A DNA stretch of 64,000 nucleotides from Candidatus Methylobacter oryzae (GTDB taxonomy: Bacteria > Pseudomonadota > Gammaproteobacteria > Methylococcales > Methylomonadaceae): the NCBI GenBank assembly GCA_945861405.1, contig CAMAUL010000003.1:1-64000 (forward strand). Direction: 5' to 3'. Position numbers and translations under genes: made by a program. The notes beneath the pieces are model-generated. The model made no database searches. It was not told where the DNA came from and saw only the letters and a program-made list of their open reading frames with translations. Below, in pieces: positions 19,191-25,466 of the stretch (the first letter of the stretch is position 1; every line of letters starts with the position of its first letter).

Positions 19191-19886
19191 ATGAACAGCC
19201 AGGCTATCTCACGAGAACTGGCTTTACGTATCGGGCTGGCGGCTCGCGCTTTGCCCGATACCGACGCCAAGCGCCTGCTGTCAGTGCTGACTGACTGCAT
19301 CGGCCTTCCGATCACCGAACAAAAACTTATCGGCCTCAACCTTGATACGCTCAAGACCGCAAAAGCGGGCGAGTTTGCCGATGTTGACGAACCTTTGCTG
19401 GCGCATGCTTTAAGCATTCTTAAATCCGGCCTTAATGTCCCCGAACAACAAACTTATAGCGATGGCGATATGCCTAGCTCCGTCCGCATTGCCTGTGCCA
19501 GCAATGACGGCATTAACGTTGACGGCCATTTCGGTTCTTGCAGTCAATTCATGGTTTATCAGGTCTCCGCCGATGAAGCCCGGTTAATCGACATCCGCAA
19601 TACTGACATACCCGATGGCCTGGAAGTGGAGGATAAAAACCTGTTCAGGGCGGAACTGATCCAGGATTGCCAAGTGCTTTATATCGCCTCGGTAGGCGGC
19701 CCGGCGGCGGCAAAAATCGTCAAGCTGGGCATACACCCGATAAAACTCTCAGCTATTGATCCTATTGCTGTTGTGGTCGATCAATTACAAAGCGTTATTG
19801 CCGGAACTCCGCCCCCTTGGCTGGCCAAAGTCATGGGTGTTGAAGCAAATGACCGGTTCCATTTTGAAAGGGAAGCGACAGGATGA
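19191..19886 (+). CDS. NafY/NifX-like dinitrogenase cofactor-binding protein
   Basis: 231 residues in two parts: an N-terminal helical domain (about 1-80, starting MNSQAISRELALRI) and a C-terminal FeMo-co-binding-type domain (about 95-215) with VDGHFGSCSQFMVYQ and SVGGPAAAKIVKLGIHPIK. This two-domain build is that of A. vinelandii NafY (the gamma protein), which holds FeMo-co and apo-dinitrogenase. A paralogue lies at 48688-49401. Its stop overlaps the next start as ATGA. Confidence 0.88.
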   Translation: MNSQAISRELALRIGLAARALPDTDAKRLLSVLTDCIGLPITEQKLIGLNLDTLKTAKAGEFADVDEPLLAHALSILKSGLNVPEQQTYSDGDMPSSVRIACASNDGINVDGHFGSCSQFMVYQVSADEARLIDIRNTDIPDGLEVEDKNLFRAELIQDCQVLYIASVGGPAAAKIVKLGIHPIKLSAIDPIAVVVDQLQSVIAGTPPPWLAKVMGVEANDRFHFEREATG

Positions 19887-20149
19887 TTACTACCGACCAA
19901 GTCAATGCCATAGCGGCAAGAATCGAAACAATGGGTGTAAACGAAGCCACCGTTTCTGAACTAAGGCAGCACTATCAACCCATCCATTTCACTTACTGCA
20001 TGGATGACGACCTGCCCAATAATACGCCGCTCATTGAGCGTAAAGGCTTCAACCTTTATTTGATTGATGGCCGTGAACATTGCCTGTGCCTGACCAACGA
20101 TTACGATGTTGCAACAGGTATTGTCGTTGCAGAAATCATCACGGACTAA
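19883..20149 (+). CDS. Small nif-cluster protein of unknown function
   Basis: 88 residues starting MITTDQVNAIAARIETMGV, then a predicted beta-rich half containing HFTYCMDDD and GREHCLCLTNDYDVATG. It resembles small conserved proteins I associate with this position in Azotobacter-type nif clusters (possibly DUF6129), but I cannot confirm the family. It overlaps the NafY-like gene by four bases, so it is translationally coupled to it. Three cysteines are present without a classic cluster motif. Confidence 0.75.
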   Translation: MITTDQVNAIAARIETMGVNEATVSELRQHYQPIHFTYCMDDDLPNNTPLIERKGFNLYLIDGREHCLCLTNDYDVATGIVVAEIITD

Positions 20150-20161
20150 ACGGAACGCTGC

Positions 20162-20947
20162 ATGTCCGATCATGAAAGCCCTGTCAGCGTCCCCTTTGCC
20201 GATTGCAGCCTATGCCCTTTTCGCGGCAAAACCCTGCTGATGGGCCGCTGCATGCCTGGCGATACCTGCGTATCCGTTGAAAGCGGCCGACAGATCGACC
20301 GCTTTTTTCGCGTTAACCCTGCCTATGCCGGGCAATATCTGCACGACAGTTTTTGGGAAAGACGCGCCATTGCCGTCCGTTATGCACCTCAGAAAGCACT
20401 CGCTAAGCTGATTTATGATGAAGATGAAGTAGTCAGGCGAGCAGTCGCCTATCGCATACCACAGTCACAGTTGCATCTGTTAATCGACGATACGGATAGG
20501 GAAGTACGCATGACCGTCGCGGATCGCATGGCTTCCGAGGACTTGGAAAAAATGGCTGACGATAAAGACTATATCGTCAGATTAACCATAGCCAAAAGAC
20601 TGCCGAAAGGACGCCTGTTCCGGTTTATTCGCGATGAAGACCTGCAAGTGCGAAAAATCGTGGCCGAACGTCTGCCCAAAGTCAGCTTAGGTCTAATGGC
20701 TCATGACGATGCGCCTGAAGTCAGACGCATCATCGCTGAACGCATGACCCCGGATGACGCCGTTATCATGCTGCATGATTCAGACTGGGTGGTGCGCTAT
20801 ACCGCCGCCCAGCGCGTTGCCCCCGAAGCATTGGCCTGTCTGCTTGATGACCCCGAGCCTGATGTCAGTGCGGCGGTGCGGGATCGATTAACAAACTATT
20901 CCCCGGGAACACATGGGGACGAGGAACCGGGGACAGTGTATGAATGA
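20162..20947 (+). CDS. [4Fe-4S] leucine-rich-repeat-variant (LRV) protein
   Basis: 261 residues matching the A. vinelandii LRV protein type. The N-terminal cluster site is CSLC (Cys15, Cys18), then Cys30 and Cys36. From about residue 60 to 245 run roughly eight tandem 24-residue repeats of the form D-x-VRR-x-VAxRxP-x2-L-x2-L-x2-D. Each packs as a helical hairpin. The protein is nif-linked in Azotobacter but its job is unknown; protein or nucleic-acid binding by the solenoid is inferred. Its last eight bases overlap the next gene. Confidence 0.88.
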   Translation: MSDHESPVSVPFADCSLCPFRGKTLLMGRCMPGDTCVSVESGRQIDRFFRVNPAYAGQYLHDSFWERRAIAVRYAPQKALAKLIYDEDEVVRRAVAYRIPQSQLHLLIDDTDREVRMTVADRMASEDLEKMADDKDYIVRLTIAKRLPKGRLFRFIRDEDLQVRKIVAERLPKVSLGLMAHDDAPEVRRIIAERMTPDDAVIMLHDSDWVVRYTAAQRVAPEALACLLDDPEPDVSAAVRDRLTNYSPGTHGDEEPGTVYE

Positions 20948-21950
20948 CCAACTATTTCAACTCGATGGGCAACAGCTTGCAAAAATCTGCAAACACACCT
21001 TGCCCGACCTGGATGACGAATTATTACTCTCCAAACTCCAAGCGCTAAACTCCGGTTATCCGATCCGATTAGCCAAAACCGGGGATGAATGGTATCGCCT
21101 GGGCGGCATTGTTGATATGGACGGCAACCGTATCGCCAATAATTTGATTGAATGGACTGAAAGAACCTATATCGAATGCGGCAAGAATCTGCAAACCTTG
21201 ATCGATCATGCACGGGAACAAAAGCTGATTGCCACGCGGCAAACCGGCAACACCCTACATTTTGTTGTTCAAACGGGCAGTAAAGCGGAACAATTTATCC
21301 AGATCGACATTGATAAAACCCATGAGTCATCAGACCGGTTGCTGGTCAATGAGCACAATCCGCCGGAAGATTTAGAAGAATTTATTGATCCACTGGAGCC
21401 GGAATGCGTAGAAACATTCTGCATTGGAACCTCGGCAATTGCTCCCGGCATGGCTCTACCTCCTGCATCCATGCAGTCGTCACGTTATTCTTATCGACGT
21501 AAAACTGACGTGTCGATTTTCATGGATGAAATCAATAAATACCATATCGCAGAGCATCCGGTACAACGTTTCATGGATGACTGGAACCGAAGCAGCGCCC
21601 TGCAAAAAGCCGTGCTTTCCGAAGACTGGATTGTCCGGCCTTTCAGGCATACCGGACGCTTCGGCGAACAAATAATCAACGTCGAAATCATCAATACCCA
21701 GCAAAAGAACCTGCAGCAACTGGAAGATATTAGCGGCAAAAAAGGCACCTCGTTGCATAACCTGTTGACCCGTTTCGATCGCCAAGCAGGTTATCCGTTT
21801 GCCTGGTTCTTTTATATGGTTAAAGGCAAGCTGGCTTCTCCGAACACTGGCCTAGCGGTTTTTAAGGATATTAGCGGAGATTTTTCTTATTTACCCGAAC
21901 GAGATGTCGCGGTACTTAAAGACTGGATTAACACGCCTTACAGCGTGTAG
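20940..21950 (+). CDS. Unknown nif-block protein carrying a repeat-derived segment
   Basis: 336 residues from ATG 20940, which overlaps the LRV stop; the longer frame from 20913 starts inside LRV and lacks support. Not recognised. The N-terminal 150 residues look globular; residues about 164-181 (AIAPGMALPPASMQSS region) are encoded by a dispersed repeat at 21430-21481. The C-terminal half (from about DVSIFMDEINKYH) contains GRFGEQIINVEII and GYPFAWFFYMVKGKLASPNTG. No membrane helix or cofactor motif is seen. Coupling to the LRV gene suggests the two act together. Confidence 0.75.
   Translation: MNDQLFQLDGQQLAKICKHTLPDLDDELLLSKLQALNSGYPIRLAKTGDEWYRLGGIVDMDGNRIANNLIEWTERTYIECGKNLQTLIDHAREQKLIATRQTGNTLHFVVQTGSKAEQFIQIDIDKTHESSDRLLVNEHNPPEDLEEFIDPLEPECVETFCIGTSAIAPGMALPPASMQSSRYSYRRKTDVSIFMDEINKYHIAEHPVQRFMDDWNRSSALQKAVLSEDWIVRPFRHTGRFGEQIINVEIINTQQKNLQQLEDISGKKGTSLHNLLTRFDRQAGYPFAWFFYMVKGKLASPNTGLAVFKDISGDFSYLPERDVAVLKDWINTPYSV
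21430..21481 (-). repeat. Dispersed GGAGGTAGAGC repeat inside a coding sequence
   Basis: Reverse complement reads GACTGCATGGATGCAGGAGG then TAGAGC, and ends GGAGCAATTGCCGAGG. It is the same repeat as at 37868-37981 and 50027-50158. The frame of the host gene continues through it. Confidence 0.85.
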
Positions 21951-21965
21951 GATTTTTCATTAATT

Positions 21966-21991
21966 GCTTTGTAAAACAAAGCTCATTTTTT
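21966..21991 (+). terminator. Weak hairpin between unknown gene and nif11
   Basis: GCTTTGT (21966-21972) pairs with ACAAAGC (21976-21982) over a three-base loop, followed by TCATTTTTT. Only seven pairs, so it is probably an attenuator rather than a full stop. Confidence 0.45.
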
Positions 21992-22011
21992 AAACAATAG
22001 GAGTAAACACC

Positions 22012-22230
22012 ATGTCAATCGCACAAATAAAAGCCTTCTCTGAACACGCCAAAATCAATCCTGAATTAAAAGAAAAGCTGTTAGCAGTACAAAAAATCAG
22101 GGAACTGATCGCATTGGGCAAAGAATATAATTTTGAACTGGATGAAGTGGAACTTTATCCGCCTAATGAACCGCAATTTGTCGAAGAACAACTATCTGAA
22201 AAAATGGCTAAAGCTTTGTTGAGAGTTTAA
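22012..22230 (+). CDS. Nif11-type small protein
   Basis: 72 residues beginning MSIAQIKAFSEHAKINPELKE, then helices with LAVQKIRELIALGKEYNFELDEVEL. A helix with F..x..pELkekL followed by A.e.gyeF...El is the Nif11 pattern, shared by an Azotobacter nif-region protein and by leader peptides of some ribosomal peptides. No C-terminal core peptide or maturation enzyme is adjacent, so the nitrogen-fixation class is more likely. AGGAG precedes the start by eight bases. Confidence 0.75.
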   Translation: MSIAQIKAFSEHAKINPELKEKLLAVQKIRELIALGKEYNFELDEVELYPPNEPQFVEEQLSEKMAKALLRV

Positions 22231-22482
22231 GTCTTTGTAAGGCGGTTTCAGTCTGCGCTCTATAGATTTATTGGCCCTTGAATTCAAGAAACTTAAAAAC
22301 CCGAAAACTATACCGTTCATAGCGCAACCTAACTTGATGCACTATTGCGGGGCGAATTTAGGTGTTTATGGGCAATTGTGGTGCGAACCAAAGATAAAGA
22401 AAATTATTTACTTTTTGCATGGAAAAATAATTATTCAAATAAAATCAATGTGTAATAATACCAATATCCTTTAGTGGTTGTG
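22231..22482. other. Control region upstream of the transporter/cytochrome operon
   Basis: No credible gene. Two sequences resemble halves of the NtrC operator (GCAC / GGTGC): TGCACTATTGCGG near 22337 and TTGTGGTGCGAA near 22376. They lie about 105-145 bases upstream of the -24/-12 element. The rest is A+T-rich. Confidence 0.35.
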
Positions 22483-22498
22483 TGGCATATTATCTGCT
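22483..22498 (+). promoter_or_regulatory. Candidate sigma-54 promoter of the transporter/cytochrome operon
   Basis: TGGCAT-ATTAT-CTGCT has GG and GC 12 bases apart as in the nifH promoter. It deviates from consensus at the last base of TGGCAC and the first of TTGCT. No TGT-N10-ACA site is found at the usual distance upstream, so NtrC rather than NifA would be the expected activator. Confidence 0.6.
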
Positions 22499-22602
22499 TG
22501 AGTTTCCAAGGGCAATTCAAGCGCCAACAGCAACAGGGTGATTAACAGACATTAGCATGCACTATAGTTGATGTTTGTCCTTCTGCTGCAAACACTGCCG
22601 CA

Positions 22603-22646
22603 CCATCTTGATGCGCGATACCTATAACATTGGCGCATCAAGATGG
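22603..22646 (+). promoter_or_regulatory. Perfect 14-bp leader hairpin before the transporter gene
   Basis: CCATCTTGATGCGC (22603-22616) pairs perfectly with GCGCATCAAGATGG (22633-22646) around a 16-base loop, followed by ATTCTT. It lies in the leader about 110 bases after the promoter and 27 bases before ATG 22673. Assimilatory nitrate operons of Klebsiella and Azotobacter use leader terminators released by ANTAR proteins (NasR, NasT). This could be such a switch, although the T-run is short. Confidence 0.55.
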
Positions 22647-22672
22647 ATTCTTCATAACTAAAAGGGGATAGC

Positions 22673-23902
22673 ATGGTTTTAGGTGATTTCCTAAAGAGCG
22701 GTCATAAGCCTACGCTGGTTAGCACTTTCGTCTATTCCGACATGAGTTTCATGGCCTGGGTGCTGCTTGGGCCGCTGGCTGTGCATATTGGCCGAGACTT
22801 GCAATTGACCGCAGATCAACAATACACGCTGGCGGCGATTCCTTTATTGGCCGGTGCGTTGCTCCGTATTCCCTTAGGTCTGGCGGTAGACCGTTTCGGC
22901 CCCCTGCGTACCGGGCTGTTATGTCAGTTAGCCGTTATGCTGGCGCTGTTCACCGCTTACAACGGGGGCGTCCAGTCATTGGCAGGGCTTTATGGCTTAG
23001 GCGGCTTTCTCGGCATTGCCGGAACCAGCATGGTGGTAGCATTGCCGCTGGCCAGCCGCTGGTATCCCGATCAGTATCAGGGCTTGGCGTTAGGCGTGGC
23101 AGGCGCAGCCAGCAGCGGCACGGTATTTGCCGCGCTGTTCGCGCCCAGTCTGGCGGAAAGCTATGGTTGGCGCACGGTGTTGGGCTTGGCGCTGATTCCT
23201 TTATTATTTACTTTCCTGTTGTACCTGTTCACGGCCAAAGATGCCCCGATTAAACCGATAGCACGTTCGACATCTGATGCAGGGTCAACCAGATTCCGCC
23301 AAGTACTGGCAGATGCCGATGTCTGGTGGTTTATGCTGTTTTATGCCGTCGCCTTTGGCGGCGTGGTGGCATTAGCGAGTGTGCTGGTGCTGTATTTCCA
23401 CCAACAATATCATTTGGCGCCTGCAACGGCGGGTTATTTTGCCGCTGCCTGCATCCTCGCCGGTTCTGCGTTGCGTCCCGTTGGCGGCTGGTTAGCCGAC
23501 CGCTTAGGCGGTATTCGTAGTCTGCAACTACAATTTGCCGTGGTGGCGGTCAGCACTTTTCTCGTTAGTTTTTCCCCGCCTGCCCAGTTTATTGCGATGT
23601 TGCTGCTAATGTTGGGCATGGCGGCGTTGGGCATGGCTTCCGGCGCGGTGTTCCAGCTGGTTCCCCTGCGTTTCCGTAAAGATGTCGGGACGACCATCGG
23701 CATGATTGGCGCGGCGGGCGGCATGGGGGGCTTTCTATTGGCTGAATTGCTGGGTAAATCCAAAACACTCACTGCCGATTTTCAGGTCGGCTTTTTGGTG
23801 TTTGCGGGACTGGCGCTGCTATGCCTGCTCGGTGTCCGTCGCGTTCGCAGCCGCTGGCGCACAACCTGGGGGGCCGCAGCGCTGACGACGGCTCGCGTAT
23901 AA
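22673..23902 (+). CDS. NarK/NasA-type nitrate/nitrite transporter (MFS)
   Basis: 409 residues, 12 predicted membrane helices, starting with FVYSDMSFMAWVLLGPLAV as in NNP-family porters. The two membrane arginines that bind the anion in NarK appear to be present (GALLRIPLGLAVDRFG near TM2; GSALRPVGGWLADRLG near TM8). The second NNP signature GAAGGMGGF is present, while the first is altered (GVAGAASSGT lacks the usual Asn). It imports nitrate and/or nitrite. AAAGGGGA precedes the start. It heads the operon with the cytochromes. Confidence 0.88.
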   Translation: MVLGDFLKSGHKPTLVSTFVYSDMSFMAWVLLGPLAVHIGRDLQLTADQQYTLAAIPLLAGALLRIPLGLAVDRFGPLRTGLLCQLAVMLALFTAYNGGVQSLAGLYGLGGFLGIAGTSMVVALPLASRWYPDQYQGLALGVAGAASSGTVFAALFAPSLAESYGWRTVLGLALIPLLFTFLLYLFTAKDAPIKPIARSTSDAGSTRFRQVLADADVWWFMLFYAVAFGGVVALASVLVLYFHQQYHLAPATAGYFAAACILAGSALRPVGGWLADRLGGIRSLQLQFAVVAVSTFLVSFSPPAQFIAMLLLMLGMAALGMASGAVFQLVPLRFRKDVGTTIGMIGAAGGMGGFLLAELLGKSKTLTADFQVGFLVFAGLALLCLLGVRRVRSRWRTTWGAAALTTARV

Positions 23903-23939
23903 CTACCAAAAATAATAATAAATATAGAGAGAGTACATC

Positions 23940-25466
23940 ATGAGACTAATTCCCCTAAAACTGTTATCCGCTATGCTGGGATGGATGTTGTTTATCGCGC
24001 TTCCTGTCTGGGGCGCTGGCGTAGAACAGGGCAACCAACCGGCAGCAAAAGTTGAAGCTGCCAAAACAACGCCTGACAAACCGGAAACTGCCGCTGAAAC
24101 CAAGGCAAAGATGCTCAAGCCGTTCAGCCACCTGAGCAAGGAAAGCGCGACCTGCGCTTCCTGTCACAAAGAAAAGACGCCAAGCATCTTTCAGCAATGG
24201 GGGACTTCCAAACACTTCGGGGCTAATGTCGGTTGCTATGAGTGCCACAAAGCCGAGAAAGGCGACCCGGATGCGATCAACCACAAGGAATTTACCATTT
24301 CGGTAATCGTATCTCCTAAAGATTGCGGACAGTGCCACAACACCGAAGTGGAACAGTTCAGCAAAAGCCATCACGCCAAGGCGGCGGAAATTTTGGGTTC
24401 TCTGGACAACGTACTGGCCGATGTCGTAGAAGGTAATGCCGCGTTTCATGGCGAATCCGCTTCAACGGTGAACGGTTGCTGGCAGTGCCACGGTTCGCCG
24501 GTAAAAGTGCTGCCTAACGGCGACCTGGATTCAGCCACCTGGCCTAATAGCGGTATTGGCCGCATCAATCCTGACGGCTCACGCGGCAGTTGCGCTGCTT
24601 GCCACCAACGTCATGAATTTTCGATGACCCAGGCGCGCCGCCCTGAAGCGTGCGGTAAATGCCATCTTGGGCCGGATCATCCGCAAAAAGAAATTTACGA
24701 CGAATCCAAGCATGGCATCAGTTTTTACGCCAACGTGGATCGGATGAATCTTTCCTCCGCCAAATGGGTTGTGGGTGAAGATTACACGGTAGCGCCTACC
24801 TGCGCGACCTGCCATATGTCAGCCACCAGCGAACAGCCCATTACGCACGATGTGGGCGACCGTATCAGTTGGACTTTGCGCCCGCCTATTTCTGAAAAAA
24901 TAGATGCCAAGGCTATCAAGGAAGGCAAATCGGTCAAATCCTGGATGGAGCGGCGTAAAGATATGAAGAATGTTTGTACTGCCTGTCACGGCAATAACAT
25001 GATAGAGGGATTCTACGAACAATTCGACGGTCTGGTGACTTTGTACAACGATAAGTTTGCAATACCCGGACAGAAACTTATATCGCTGTCTTTAAAAGAA
25101 AACCTGCTAACCGAAACGCCGTTCGATGAAAAACTGGAATGGACTTGGTACCTGCTTTGGCATCACGAAGGCCGCCGCGCACGTCATGGCGCCTCTATGC
25201 AGGGGCCGGATTACACCCATTGGCACGGCATGTTTGAGGTTTCTCACCGCTGGTACACGGAAATGGTGCCGGAAGTGCGCGAACTGATCGAAAAAGCAAA
25301 AAAAGAAGGCAAGACCGAAGGCGCAATGAAACTTCAGGCGATGCTGGATGAAATATTGAACTCACCGGATCACCGCTGGTTCATTGGTAAAATGCCTGCG
25401 GAAGAAAAAGCCAAACGTAAATCACAGATGGAAGAGTTTAAGCAGCGTTATCTACAGGCTAAATAA
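23940..25466 (+). CDS. Octaheme c-type cytochrome, hydroxylamine oxidoreductase (HAO) family
   Basis: 508 residues with an N-terminal signal peptide (cleavage near VWGAG, about 25-26) and eight CxxCH heme sites from Cys72 (CASCH) to Cys346 (CTACH). Heme order and the segment AFHGESASTVNGCWQCHG match HAO. After the last heme lies GPDYTHWHG with Tyr425, probably the position of the tyrosine that cross-links the P460 heme in oxidative HAOs; reductive epsilonproteobacterial HAOs lack it. Periplasmic. Substrates may be hydroxylamine (oxidation) or nitrite (reduction). Directly coupled to the next cytochrome gene, whose start follows the stop. Confidence 0.88.
   Translation: MRLIPLKLLSAMLGWMLFIALPVWGAGVEQGNQPAAKVEAAKTTPDKPETAAETKAKMLKPFSHLSKESATCASCHKEKTPSIFQQWGTSKHFGANVGCYECHKAEKGDPDAINHKEFTISVIVSPKDCGQCHNTEVEQFSKSHHAKAAEILGSLDNVLADVVEGNAAFHGESASTVNGCWQCHGSPVKVLPNGDLDSATWPNSGIGRINPDGSRGSCAACHQRHEFSMTQARRPEACGKCHLGPDHPQKEIYDESKHGISFYANVDRMNLSSAKWVVGEDYTVAPTCATCHMSATSEQPITHDVGDRISWTLRPPISEKIDAKAIKEGKSVKSWMERRKDMKNVCTACHGNNMIEGFYEQFDGLVTLYNDKFAIPGQKLISLSLKENLLTETPFDEKLEWTWYLLWHHEGRRARHGASMQGPDYTHWHGMFEVSHRWYTEMVPEVRELIEKAKKEGKTEGAMKLQAMLDEILNSPDHRWFIGKMPAEEKAKRKSQMEEFKQRYLQAK

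Noticed and set aside
22012..22230. Ribosomal peptide (lanthipeptide-like) precursor from the Nif11 leader resemblance
   Set aside because: No core peptide after a GG-type cleavage site and no maturation enzyme next to it; it sits in the nif block.
22271..22474. 67-codon frame before the transporter operon
   Set aside because: No good start signal, and it occupies the presumed control region.
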